Of a DNA stretch of 9,305 nt, positions 1-6,474 are shown one piece after another. The stretch's first letter is position 1. Each line of letters begins with the position of its first letter. Below the pieces are notes generated by a model that did no database searches, had not been told where the DNA came from, and saw only the letters and a list, made by a program, of their open reading frames with translations. The stretch is from DTU018 sp029550685 (GTDB lineage Bacteria; Bacillota; Syntrophomonadia; Syntrophomonadales; Syntrophomonadaceae): NCBI GenBank assembly GCA_035412805.1, contig DAONVO010000088.1, positions 1 to 9,305 of the forward strand, read 5' to 3'. The position numbers and the translations under genes were made by a program.

Positions 1-26
1 AGGAGCGTAGCGACGTGGCGATCTCT
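1..26 (+). repeat. Dispersed GAGCG-AGCGACG repeat, partial copy at window edge
   Basis: The first 26 bases align with a second stretch in this window, around 5864-5890. Both share the pattern AG(G)GAGCG-AGCGACG-GC-ATCTCT. The form resembles a short repeat seen in many bacterial genomes, in which spurious peptides of the type EERSDEAIS are often translated. This copy is cut by the window start, so its left end, expected to resemble CATTGCG, cannot be seen. It lies downstream of the minus-strand gene at 76-807. Its function is unknown. The family assignment is from memory; the similarity between the two copies is seen directly. Confidence 0.55.
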
Positions 27-52
27 TTTTAGCAACTTTTTTGACACTCTCA

Positions 53-73
53 GCCGGGGCTAAAAGCCCCGGC
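53..73 (-). terminator. GC-rich hairpin after the 76-807 gene, possible terminator
   Basis: A perfect 8-bp inverted repeat (GCCGGGGC / GCCCCGGC) with a 5-base TAAAA loop lies 2 bases beyond the stop codon of the minus-strand gene at 76-807. Position and stem strength fit a transcription end. However, no clean T-run follows on the minus strand, where the next bases are TGAGAGTGTC. It is therefore a weak or non-canonical intrinsic terminator, or an mRNA 3'-end stabilising hairpin. Confidence 0.45.
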
Positions 74-75
74 GG

Positions 76-807
76 TTAATTAGCTGATTTAGTTATATCC
101 GGCGGTTCGATTTCAATAGGCTGGCCGATGTCATAAAATTCAACGGCTATACTCAAACGGGTAGTAGGGTTCTGTTTGTTAATTGCCTGTAAAGTAGCTT
201 TACGTATAACCTGCTGCTTATAGTCAATCCATATTTGGTAGACAAAGTCCTTCCAAAGGCTTTCTAAGAGTTGACTCTCCACAGAAGGCTGACAGCTTAC
301 TACCAGGCATTCCGTACCATTTACCGGTTCAAACCCAACTTTTTTAACTGCTGATATATTCTTAAACCTGAAGTTTGACAAGGGATTGAGTTCTGAAATC
401 AGAAGTTCTTCCGAATTGGCAGTGCCGCTGTCAATCACCAGCCACTTTTTAGAGAAGGAATCATAATTGTAAATGGTACGGTCAATATAATAAATGTCAA
501 CTGGTGTGTGTACCATCTCCCCCTTTAAGTGAGTATTTCCCTGTTCCTTTTCACCTTCTACCTCACTAATCACCTCCTCTCGCCCCTCCACGGTAAAACC
601 TGATTTGAGTATATAGCGATAACTCTTTACTTGAGCCATCTTTTGGATAGAGTTATTAAGCTCAACCTGTGGATCCAGTTTGGATTTCACGTAGTAATCC
701 TTAGCAGGCTGATATGCCAGGGCTGCTCCTAATACCAGCAAAACTATAATAGTTAAAGCGGTCCAGCGTTTTCTGTTAATAGTTCCCACCCCCGGAGATA
801 CTGACAC
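76..807 (-). CDS. Membrane-anchored extracytoplasmic protein of unknown function (possible LolA/LppX-like fold)
   Basis: The 243-residue product has a basic N-terminal stretch (RKR, residues 12-14) and one hydrophobic segment at about 15-31, ending ALA. This is consistent with a signal anchor or a cleavable signal peptide. There is no lipobox cysteine. The rest is soluble and looks beta-rich, with a W-x-V-I-D segment near residue 122, a Q-I-W-I-D-Y segment near 191 and a closing F-Y-D-I-G-Q-P-I-E-I-E-P-P stretch. That pattern recalls LolA/LppX/RseB-like proteins of Gram-positives, but only loosely, so no function is assigned. The start is uncertain. The listed GTG (805-807) has no good ribosome binding site. 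GTG codon 7, or even ATT codon 10 behind a GGGGGTGGG stretch, are alternatives that keep the hydrophobic segment. The gene stands alone, divergent from glnA, and I saw no convincing promoter for it. Confidence 0.8.
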   Translation of the reverse strand: MSVSPGVGTINRKRWTALTIIVLLVLGAALAYQPAKDYYVKSKLDPQVELNNSIQKMAQVKSYRYILKSGFTVEGREEVISEVEGEKEQGNTHLKGEMVHTPVDIYYIDRTIYNYDSFSKKWLVIDSGTANSEELLISELNPLSNFRFKNISAVKKVGFEPVNGTECLVVSCQPSVESQLLESLWKDFVYQIWIDYKQQVIRKATLQAINKQNPTTRLSIAVEFYDIGQPIEIEPPDITKSAN

Positions 808-914
808 CTGCTTAGAGTCTCAAGTGATACATTATTATTAAGCAGGCAGTGGGGATATTACCGTTAACTGTTAGAATATTATTCCATGGATACAGCATAC
901 CTAATCCAAAATAC

Positions 915-943
915 TTTATTTCAAAACTGGCATCTGCTATAAT
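915..943 (+). promoter_or_regulatory. Extended -10 promoter for glnA
   Basis: TATAAT at 938-943 is preceded directly by TGC (935-937), giving an extended -10 element. The hexamer 17 bases upstream (TTTATT, 915-920) is a poor -35, which extended -10 promoters tolerate. Transcription would begin near 950, leaving a leader of about 30 bases. I found no TGTNA-N7-TNACA site (the GlnR/TnrA operator consensus) in 808-981. Confidence 0.6.
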
Positions 944-981
944 TTGCACGTATTTGTATAAGACAAAGGAGGCTTATACTG

Positions 982-2415
982 GTGTTTAACACGTATGACG
1001 AAGTTATGCAGTACTGCCGTGATGAGCAGATTGAGATGATCGATTTTAAAATGATTGATCTGCTGGGCAGGTGGCGCCATCTTACCATTCCCACTCAAAG
1101 ATTTAGCCCCGATACCCTTAAGTACGGAATTGGTTTTGACGGATCCAACTACGGATATGCTCCCATAGAGAAAAGCGATATGGTCTTCATACCCGATATA
1201 TCCACTGCAGTACATGATCCTTTCACTAAAGTTCCCACCTTAAGCATGATTGGGGATGTTTTCGTAATCGCCGAGCCCCATAATTATCAATTCGACCAGT
1301 ACCCTCGTACTATTGCCAATAAGGCAGAAAAATATATGCGGGATCTGCAGGTAGCCGATGAAATTCGCATAGGCCCTGAGTTTGAGTTTTATGTTTTTGA
1401 CCATGTGGATTACCAGTGTTTACCGCATAAAAGCGGCTTTTCCATAGATGCAGAACAGGCTATTTGGAACAGCGGTGACGGTGAGTACCAGAACCTGGGT
1501 TACAAAGTTCCTCTAAAAGGCGGCTATCATATTACTCCTCCCCATGATGTTTTGTATGACTTGCGCTCCCGTATGTGCACATTGCTGGAAGAAAACAACA
1601 TTCCGGTGAAGTACCACCATCATGAAGTGGGAGGTCCCGGGCAAATTGAGATTGAAGTTGAGTTTGGCGGTATGCGGGAAATGGCAGATAGGACCATGCT
1701 TCTCAAGTATTTAGTAAAAAATCTGGCTTTTCAGGAAGGCAAAACGGCTACTTTTATGCCTAAACCGTTATACGGCGAAGCGGGCAGCGGTATGCATGTT
1801 CATATACATTTATTTAAAAACGGTCAGCCGGTTTTCTATGATGAGAACGGTTACTCCGGTCTGAGTCAAACTGCTCTCTATTTTATTGGCGGTATGTTGA
1901 AGCATGCACCTGCCCTGCTGGCTCTTACCAATCCCAGCACTAATTCCTATAAACGATTGGTACCTGGTTATGAAGCACCGGTAAGCATATGCTTCGCTAC
2001 AGCTAATCGCAGTGCGGTTATCAGAATTCCTGCCTATGCCAAAGCTCCCGAACACAGACGTTTTGAGTTCCGCTCCTCCGATGCCACCTGCAACCCATAT
2101 CTGGCCTATTCGGCGATGCTTATGGCTGGGTTGGACGGTATTCAAAATAAAATTGACCCTACCGCTGAGGGTTTTGGGCCTTATGATGTCAATTTATACA
2201 ATCTTCCTCCCGAAGAACAAGCCAAGATAAAGAGTCTGCCCCGTACACTGGATGAGGCTCTGGATGCTCTGGAAAAAGACCATGACTTTTTGCTGGCCGG
2301 GGGAGTATTCCCTAAACGTTTAATCGAAGTGTGGCTGGAGACCAAACGCAAGGAATCCCGTCGAGTGCTGGATCAGCCCCATCCCCTGGAATTTGAATTG
2401 TACTACGACCTATAA
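982..2415 (+). CDS. glnA: Glutamine synthetase, type I (GSI-beta-like)
   Basis: This cytoplasmic enzyme condenses glutamate and ammonia to glutamine using ATP, and is active as a dodecamer. The 477-residue length is close to enterobacterial GlnA. Visible signatures are the metal-site segment PEFEFY (132-137), the HHHEVGGPGQ segment (212-221), the ATP-binding segment KPLYGEAGSGMHVH (261-274), NPSTNSYKRLVPGYEAP (317-333) and the HPLEFELYY tail. The segment VNLYNLPPEE (403-412) matches the adenylylation loop of GSI-beta enzymes, with Tyr406 as the candidate target. The insertion around 150-180 also resembles the beta subtype. Firmicutes usually carry the shorter GSI-alpha form, so this is unusual. 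The GTG start (982-984) follows AAAGGAGG at 965-972 with 9-base spacing. No adenylyltransferase gene or glnR is visible nearby. Confidence 0.95.
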   Translation: MFNTYDEVMQYCRDEQIEMIDFKMIDLLGRWRHLTIPTQRFSPDTLKYGIGFDGSNYGYAPIEKSDMVFIPDISTAVHDPFTKVPTLSMIGDVFVIAEPHNYQFDQYPRTIANKAEKYMRDLQVADEIRIGPEFEFYVFDHVDYQCLPHKSGFSIDAEQAIWNSGDGEYQNLGYKVPLKGGYHITPPHDVLYDLRSRMCTLLEENNIPVKYHHHEVGGPGQIEIEVEFGGMREMADRTMLLKYLVKNLAFQEGKTATFMPKPLYGEAGSGMHVHIHLFKNGQPVFYDENGYSGLSQTALYFIGGMLKHAPALLALTNPSTNSYKRLVPGYEAPVSICFATANRSAVIRIPAYAKAPEHRRFEFRSSDATCNPYLAYSAMLMAGLDGIQNKIDPTAEGFGPYDVNLYNLPPEEQAKIKSLPRTLDEALDALEKDHDFLLAGGVFPKRLIEVWLETKRKESRRVLDQPHPLEFELYYDL

Positions 2416-2425
2416 TATCCAGAGT

Positions 2426-2499
2426 GAAGCAGGGGGACGTTCTTTTTGCTTCCTCTTTGGTGAAAACGAGAGGAAGCAAAAAGAACGTCCCCCTGCTTC
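2426..2499. repeat. Perfect 31-bp inverted repeat (REP/MITE-like hairpin)
   Basis: The left arm 2426-2456 and the right arm 2469-2499 are exact reverse complements, separated by a 12-base loop (2457-2468). Each arm contains a G5/C5 run (AGGGGGACGT) and an A5/T5 run. The element starts 11 bases after the glnA stop, between convergent glnA and groEL, and could fold in either transcript and act as a two-way terminator. The last 17 bases of this element and its edge (2485-2501) recur directly after the assembly gap at 2602-2618. This indicates a multicopy or repeated element. Similar GGGGACG-TTCTTTTTG palindromes accompany REP-associated (Y1-type) transposases in some Clostridia. That link is recollection, not shown here. 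Confidence 0.8.
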
Positions 2500-2501
2500 T
2501 A

Positions 2502-2601
2502 NNNNNNNNNNNNNNNNNNNNNNNNNNNNNNNNNNNNNNNNNNNNNNNNNNNNNNNNNNNNNNNNNNNNNNNNNNNNNNNNNNNNNNNNNNNNNNNNNNN
2601 N
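2502..2601. other. Assembly gap (100 N)
   Basis: Exactly 100 unknown bases, the conventional placeholder for a gap of unknown size. The gap is bordered on both sides by ACGTCCCCCTGCTTCTA in the same orientation, so the assembly most likely broke in a repeat. The missing DNA could be a few bases, further hairpin copies, or a mobile gene. Any reading frame drawn across the gap is meaningless. Confidence 0.98.
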
Positions 2602-2618
2602 ACGTCCCCCTGCTTCTA
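2602..2618 (+). repeat. Second copy of the hairpin arm end, right side of the gap
   Basis: These 17 bases are identical to 2485-2501, the outer end of the right arm of the inverted repeat plus two flanking bases. They show that the unsequenced gap ends in the same repeat, or that the two contigs overlap in it. Confidence 0.85.
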
Positions 2619-2621
2619 TTG

Positions 2622-2649
2622 AAAAAGCGCCATCCGCAGATGGCGCTTT
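2622..2649 (-). terminator. Rho-independent terminator of groESL
   Basis: On the minus strand an 11-bp perfect stem (AAAGCGCCATC / GATGGCGCTTT) with a 4-base TGCG loop ends in a run of five T (2622-2626 on the plus strand as A). It lies 16 bases after the groEL stop codon. This is a textbook intrinsic terminator. Confidence 0.9.
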
Positions 2650-2665
2650 AGCTATATTTGGAAAC

Positions 2666-4288
2666 TTACATCATGGGCATATTGGCGCCGCCAGGCATGT
2701 TCTTCAAGGGATCTTCTTTAGGCAGTTCGGTGACAACTGCTTCAGTGGTTAGCACCATAGCAGCAATGGAAGCTGCATTCTGTACGGCTGAACGAGTAAC
2801 CTTAGCCGGGTCAATAATTCCAGCCTCGATCATATTCTCGTAAACATTGGTAAGAGCGTTGTAGCCAATGCCAAATTCAGAAGCTTTAACCTTTTCGACT
2901 ACTACCGAACCTTCCATACCGGCATTGTTAGCGATCTGGCGTAAGGGTTCTTCCAGAGCTTTCTTAACCAGCTTAACGCCAGTAAGCTCATCGCCTTCAG
3001 CCTGGATTTTTTCAACAGCCTTAATCACATGAATTAGAGCTGCTCCACCGCCAGGAACCATACCCTCTTCAACACCCGCTTTGGTAGCTGCCAGGGCGTC
3101 TTCAATACGGTGTTTCTTCTCTTTCAGTTCGGTCTCTGTTGCAGCACCGACCTGAATTACAGCTACACCGCCGGATAGTTTAGCCATACGCTCTTGCAGT
3201 TTTTCCCGGTCATATTCTGATTCAGTTTCTTCTAATTGGCGCTTAATGTTGGCAATCCGGTCCTTGATGTCTTGTTCATCGCCGGCACCGTCAATAATGA
3301 TAGTCTCTTCTTTCTTTACCACAACCTGGCGAGCTTTGCCCAGCATGTCCAGGGTTACATTTTCCAGCTTAACACCAAGTTCTTCGGAAGCAACTTGACC
3401 TTTGGTCAAAATGGCAATGTCTTCTAACATAGCTTTACGACGCTCACCGAAAGCAGGAGCTTTTACGGCGACTGCGTTGAAGGTACCGCGCAACTTGTTG
3501 AGCACTATAGTAGCCAGGGCTTCACCTTCAACTTCTTCTGCGATAATCAGCATGGGCTTGCCAGTTTGAACGACCTTTTCCAGAACCGGGAGTATCTCTT
3601 GAATAGAAGTCAGTTTTTTGTCACTGATGAGGATATAGGGCTCATCCAAAATAGCTTCCATCTTTTCACTGTTGGTAACCATGTAAGGAGAAATGTAACC
3701 GCGGTCAAAGCTCATGCCTTCCACGACTTCCAGAGAAGTACCCACCGACTGGGATTCTTCTACTGTGATAACCCCATCCCGGCCGACTTTTTCCATAGCA
3801 TCAGCAATCAAAGCTCCAATTTCCTGATCGTCGGCAGAAATAGCTGCTACCTGAGCAATTGCCTCTTTAGTTTCTACCGGTTGACTGATGGCTTTTATCT
3901 CGTCAACTACAGCCTGAACAGCTTTTTCAATACCTCTTCTCATGATCATGGGATTGGCACCGGCGGCCACATTTTTCAGACCTTCTTTGATCATGGCCTG
4001 AGCCAGAACTGTAGCGGTTGTGGTACCATCACCGGCTACATCATTGGTTTTAGTGGCAACTTCTTTAACCAACTGGCAGCCCAGGTTTTCCCAGGGATCT
4101 TCCAGATCTATGTCACGGGCAATGGTAACACCATCATTGGTGATGGTGGGGGAACCAAATTTCCGGTCTAGTACTACATTGCGGCCCTTGGGTCCAAGAG
4201 TGACTTTGACGGTGTTCGCCAGTTTGTCAACTCCTCTTTCCAAGGCTCTTCTTGCCTCTTCTCCGAATTTGATCTCTTTGGAAATCAT
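2666..4288 (-). CDS. groEL: 60-kDa chaperonin GroEL
   Basis: A cytoplasmic ATP-driven folding chamber made of two seven-subunit rings, working with GroES. The 540 residues are full length for the family. Visible features are LGPKGRN (31-37), the ATP-site motif GDGTTT (86-91, with catalytic Asp87), the apical-domain segment near 190-370, and GGGAAL (413-418) in the second equatorial part. The C-terminal tail GGANMPMM is a short version of the usual Gly/Met-rich tail. The ATG start (4286-4288) is preceded by GGGAGGT (4295-4301) at good spacing. The gene follows groES by 22 bases and shares its promoter and CIRCE operator. An intrinsic terminator follows it. It appears intact and ordinary. Confidence 0.98.
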   Translation of the reverse strand: MISKEIKFGEEARRALERGVDKLANTVKVTLGPKGRNVVLDRKFGSPTITNDGVTIARDIDLEDPWENLGCQLVKEVATKTNDVAGDGTTTATVLAQAMIKEGLKNVAAGANPMIMRRGIEKAVQAVVDEIKAISQPVETKEAIAQVAAISADDQEIGALIADAMEKVGRDGVITVEESQSVGTSLEVVEGMSFDRGYISPYMVTNSEKMEAILDEPYILISDKKLTSIQEILPVLEKVVQTGKPMLIIAEEVEGEALATIVLNKLRGTFNAVAVKAPAFGERRKAMLEDIAILTKGQVASEELGVKLENVTLDMLGKARQVVVKKEETIIIDGAGDEQDIKDRIANIKRQLEETESEYDREKLQERMAKLSGGVAVIQVGAATETELKEKKHRIEDALAATKAGVEEGMVPGGGAALIHVIKAVEKIQAEGDELTGVKLVKKALEEPLRQIANNAGMEGSVVVEKVKASEFGIGYNALTNVYENMIEAGIIDPAKVTRSAVQNAASIAAMVLTTEAVVTELPKEDPLKNMPGGANMPMM

Positions 4289-4310
4289 CTATGTACCTCC
4301 CTTATTCCGC

Positions 4311-4601
4311 TTATTTTAATATAGCCAAAATGTTACCTTCCGATAGGATCAGGTATTCTTCCCCATCAACTTTAACCTCGGTACCCGAGTATTTGGAGAA
4401 TATTACTTTATCTCCTACCTTAACATCCATAGGGATGCGCTCACCATCTTCATTGCGAGCACCTGGTCCTACGGCCAGTACTTCTCCTTCTTGAGGCTTC
4501 TCTTTGGCGGTGTCAGGTACGTACAGACCACTCTTGGTCTTCTCTTCGGTCACTTCTGCTACTTTAACCACCAAACGGTCTCCTAAAGGTTGAATCCTCA
4601 A
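4311..4601 (-). CDS. groES: 10-kDa co-chaperonin GroES
   Basis: The heptameric lid of the GroEL chamber. The 96-residue length is typical. The N-terminus RIQPLGDRLVVK, the mobile loop around 18-37 (with SGLYVPDTAKEK), VGPG near 44-47 and the VGDKVIFSKYSGTEV segment are all characteristic. The mobile-loop contact tripeptide reads GLYVP rather than the common GGIVLP form. The start is TTG (4599-4601), preceded by AAAGGGGG (4611-4618 region) at 7-base spacing, and no in-frame ATG fits. It is the first gene of groESL, behind a SigA-type promoter and CIRCE. Confidence 0.97.
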   Translation of the reverse strand: MRIQPLGDRLVVKVAEVTEEKTKSGLYVPDTAKEKPQEGEVLAVGPGARNEDGERIPMDVKVGDKVIFSKYSGTEVKVDGEEYLILSEGNILAILK

Positions 4602-4647
4602 AGGTATACCCCCTTTATAATATATATAGTAGGTTTATGTATTATTA

Positions 4648-4674
4648 TTAGCACTCGATAACTGCGAGTGCTAA
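4648..4674 (-). promoter_or_regulatory. CIRCE operator (HrcA binding site) of groESL
   Basis: A perfect match to the CIRCE consensus: TTAGCACTC (4648-4656), a 9-base spacer (4657-4665) and GAGTGCTAA (4666-4674). It lies just downstream of the predicted transcription start and 47 bases before the groES start codon. HrcA is expected to repress here and be released on heat stress, since HrcA itself needs GroEL to stay active. hrcA is not in this window. Confidence 0.97.
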
Positions 4675-4688
4675 CATTACTGTAATAA

Positions 4689-4717
4689 ATATTAGGCAAG
4701 AGATCAGCTGGTTTCAA
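4689..4717 (-). promoter_or_regulatory. SigA-type promoter of groESL
   Basis: On the minus strand, -35 TTGAAA (4717-4712) and -10 TAATAT (4694-4689) are separated by exactly 17 bases. The predicted start near 4682 puts CIRCE in the first 35 transcribed bases, the usual arrangement for HrcA-controlled groE operons. Confidence 0.85.
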
Positions 4718-4813
4718 TCCACAAAAGCATCTGAATCCGCCTAATATCATCGATTTATATTATGGTTCGGAGCTTTTCTTTTTATACCTTTAAAATACAC
4801 TTAATTTCGTTTT

Positions 4814-5302
4814 TCAGTCTTGCCCGCATTCGGCTGCCGACCCGATTAATATATCCAATCCGTGGTCTAAAGCCGGCATAATCGCCTCTAATGATTCCCG
4901 TACACCCTTAACACTGCCCGGCAGATTGATGATCAAAGTTTTCCCCCTTATACCGGCTATCCCCCGGGACAACATAGCCTTGGGAGTCTTTTGCAGGCCA
5001 TAATAGCGGATGGCCTCAGGTATGCCAGGTACTTCTTTTTCAATCACAGCTTTGGTAGCCTCCGGAGTTACATCCCGCAGGGAAAATCCAGTTCCCCCGG
5101 AAGTAAGCAGCAGATCCAGCGACAACTGGTCACAGGCCTGTTTAAGATGCTCAATGATAAGCTCTTTATCATCAGGTATTACCTGATAGTATTCTACACA
5201 AAAATTTGCTCCCAGTAACTGGCGGATTTGCTCCCCGCTCAAGTCTTCCCGTTCACCCCGGGAGCCCTTGTCACTGAGTATCAGTATCCCGGTTTTATAC
5301 AT
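4814..5302 (-). CDS. mogA: MogA/MoaB-type molybdopterin adenylyltransferase
   Basis: A member of the MogA/MoaB/MoeA family that activates molybdopterin by adenylylation before metal insertion. From the preferred ATG the protein is 162 residues, near the family norm. Motifs are SDKGSRGEREDLSG (10-23), the substrate-loop TSGGTG (67-72), RDVTPEAT (76-83) and NLPGS (126-130). A TTG one codon upstream (5303-5305) is also open, but GAGGTG sits at a better distance from the ATG at 5300-5302. That ATG overlaps the stop of the upstream MOSC gene by one base (TGATG), pointing to translational coupling. It is the last gene of the Moco unit. I saw no clear intrinsic terminator before the groESL promoter. 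MogA and MoaB types cannot be separated from sequence alone, so the symbol is provisional. Confidence 0.9.
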   Translation of the reverse strand: MYKTGILILSDKGSRGEREDLSGEQIRQLLGANFCVEYYQVIPDDKELIIEHLKQACDQLSLDLLLTSGGTGFSLRDVTPEATKAVIEKEVPGIPEAIRYYGLQKTPKAMLSRGIAGIRGKTLIINLPGSVKGVRESLEAIMPALDHGLDILIGSAAECGQD

Positions 5303-5739
5303 CAAATCACCTCAACCGTATCCCCGGGGCGTATAGTTCCGCCCTGCACTACGCGGCAAAACAATCCTTCATAAGGCAGAAGGGTTATCCCCAGAGTACG
5401 AGTAACTACACTGGGGTGATCTTCTTTGCCGATCTGGGAAACTTTCAGAATTACATCATTCCCAATGCGTAACTGTCCTCCAACACCTACTTTCACCAAA
5501 TCGATACCTTGGATAAGCAGGTTTTCCGCAAATTCACCCGGCCCGATATTTAAGCCCTTTTCCTGGTTGACCCTCTGCACGCTGTCATAGTTCAAGCAGG
5601 TGACCTGCCGGTCCCAATCACCGGCATGACCGTCATTTTCAATACCATAGCCAGCTATTACCCGGGCTTCGGAAACTTGTTTCTTCAACTGCCCTCTTTC
5701 CGGGCTGATGCATATAGAGTACAAAATCCCTCGTTCCAT
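5302..5739 (-). CDS. MOSC-domain protein, cysteine-poor variant
   Basis: MOSC domains are related to the C-terminal domain of Moco sulfurases and are proposed to bind sulfur or finished molybdenum cofactor. The 145-residue product matches short stand-alone MOSC proteins: N-terminal beta strand ICISPERGQLKK, GIENDGHAGDWDRQV, the GPGEFAENLLIQGIDL block, GGQLRIG, SQIGKEDH and the end GGTIRPGDTVEVI. The ATG at 5737-5739 is chosen because GAGGAGA lies 8 bases upstream. The longer reading frame to 5814 adds 25 residues partly made of repeat sequence. Oddity: where relatives I recall read G-K-E-C-H followed by a second Cys, this protein has Asp107 and no nearby Cys. It pairs with the mog gene through a TGATG overlap, a common partnership that is sometimes fused. 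Confidence 0.88.
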   Translation of the reverse strand: MERGILYSICISPERGQLKKQVSEARVIAGYGIENDGHAGDWDRQVTCLNYDSVQRVNQEKGLNIGPGEFAENLLIQGIDLVKVGVGGQLRIGNDVILKVSQIGKEDHPSVVTRTLGITLLPYEGLFCRVVQGGTIRPGDTVEVI

Positions 5740-5989
5740 AATCATCTCTCCTCGTTGCTGTGAAGACAGCCCTCGCCGTGTCATCGCACAGAAAAAGAAT
5801 TCCTTAATTGTCATTGCCCTAAAGGACTACCGATGTTCGCTATCGCTCACTATTAATGTTGCGAGGGAGCGCAGCGACGAAGCAATCTCTACGCCAATCT
5901 AAGCTAACCACGGCTTGACAGAAGTGTTGGCCAGGATGCAGGAGAGCCGTTTTAGCGATGTTTCATTCATCGTATTCTACAGGTGACCA
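5740..5989. other. 250-bp repeat-containing spacer inside the Moco gene cluster
   Basis: All other spacings in this minus-strand unit are about 40 bases or less, but moaC and the MOSC gene are 250 bases apart. The spacer holds the dispersed repeat at 5859-5890 and a nearby AGCGATAGCGAAC stretch (minus strand). I saw no convincing promoter, terminator or RNA fold on the minus strand. Whether MOSC-mog is transcribed from the upstream promoter is therefore open. Confidence 0.6.
5859..5890 (+). repeat. Dispersed GAGCG-AGCGACG repeat, internal copy
   Basis: The stretch from TTGCGAGGGAGC (5859) through AGCAATCTCT (5890) is the same kind of repeat as positions 1-26, and here both ends are visible. 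TTGC (5859-5862) and GCAA (5882-5885) form inverted ends. Translated on the plus strand it gives RERSDEAIS, close to the spurious EERSDEAIS peptides often seen in draft annotations. The canonical element continues as CAATGAC on the opposite strand. Here a GCAATGAC appears only about 40 bases away (minus strand, near 5816-5809), as if the repeat were interrupted or doubled. Confidence 0.65.
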
Positions 5990-6472
5990 TTACTGTGAGT
6001 CGGAGCGTTTGACATGCCCGCTCTTGCCGCCGCTTTTTTCCACCAGCAGCACCTCTTCGATTACCATCCAGCGGTCTATAGCCTTAGCCATATCATAAAT
6101 CGTCAAAGCAGCTACGGCGGCAGCTGTCATCGCCTCCATTTCTACTCCTGTTTTTCCGGTAGTCTTGACCCGGGAATGAATTATTATCCTATTATTTTCC
6201 TGATCGAAATTGAAGCTAATATCTACAGCGGTAAGCATAAGAGGATGACACATCGGAACCAGGGCCGACGTCTGCTTGGCTGCCATAATACCCGCCACCT
6301 GAGCAACCGCCAATACATCTCCCTTTTTTACTCCCCCGCTGCGAATCGCCTCCAGGGTCTGCGGCTGCATGCGCACCACAGCACGGGCTTCGGCAACCCG
6401 CTCACTGTCCGTTTTTCCGGAGACGTCAACCATACGGGCGCGACCTTCCTCATTGATATGCGTAAAATCCAT
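5990..6472 (-). CDS. moaC: Cyclic pyranopterin monophosphate synthase MoaC
   Basis: It converts the MoaA product (3',8-cyclo-7,8-dihydro-GTP) to cPMP, the second half of the first Moco step, in the cytoplasm. The product has 160 residues, the standard length. Motifs are MVDVSGK (14-20), VPMCHPL (72-78, His76), KTGVEMEAMTAAAVAALTIYD (107-127) and the catalytic pair Asp127/Lys130, each one position off the E. coli residues I recall. The ATG (6470-6472) is preceded by GGAGG with 6-base spacing and starts only 2 bases after the moaA stop, so the two are surely co-transcribed. An upstream extension to 6520 is open but overlaps moaA and lacks a binding site. Confidence 0.96.
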   Translation of the reverse strand: MDFTHINEEGRARMVDVSGKTDSERVAEARAVVRMQPQTLEAIRSGGVKKGDVLAVAQVAGIMAAKQTSALVPMCHPLMLTAVDISFNFDQENNRIIIHSRVKTTGKTGVEMEAMTAAAVAALTIYDMAKAIDRWMVIEEVLLVEKSGGKSGHVKRSDSQ

Positions 6473-6474
6473 GA

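Noticed and set aside
2393..2752. Open frames on the plus strand running through the palindrome and the N-run
   Set aside because: They cross 100 unknown bases and translate the inverted repeat; they are artefacts with no family resemblance.
3566..4171. 201-codon open frame on the plus strand opposite groEL
   Set aside because: It is a shadow of the groEL coding strand, with no ribosome binding site and low-complexity Phe/Asn/Gly-rich composition.
4689..4747. 9-bp inverted repeat ATATTAGGC / GCCTAATAT spanning the groESL promoter
   Set aside because: Arms are 41 bases apart, and a match of this length is expected by chance about once or twice in a window this size; the CIRCE element already explains regulation.
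5740..5814. 25-residue N-terminal extension of the MOSC protein
   Set aside because: It lacks a binding site, is partly built from repeat-like sequence, and homologues begin near the downstream ATG.
5915..5920. TTGACA on the plus strand as a -35 box
   Set aside because: No acceptable -10 follows at 16-18 bases and there is no plus-strand gene downstream.
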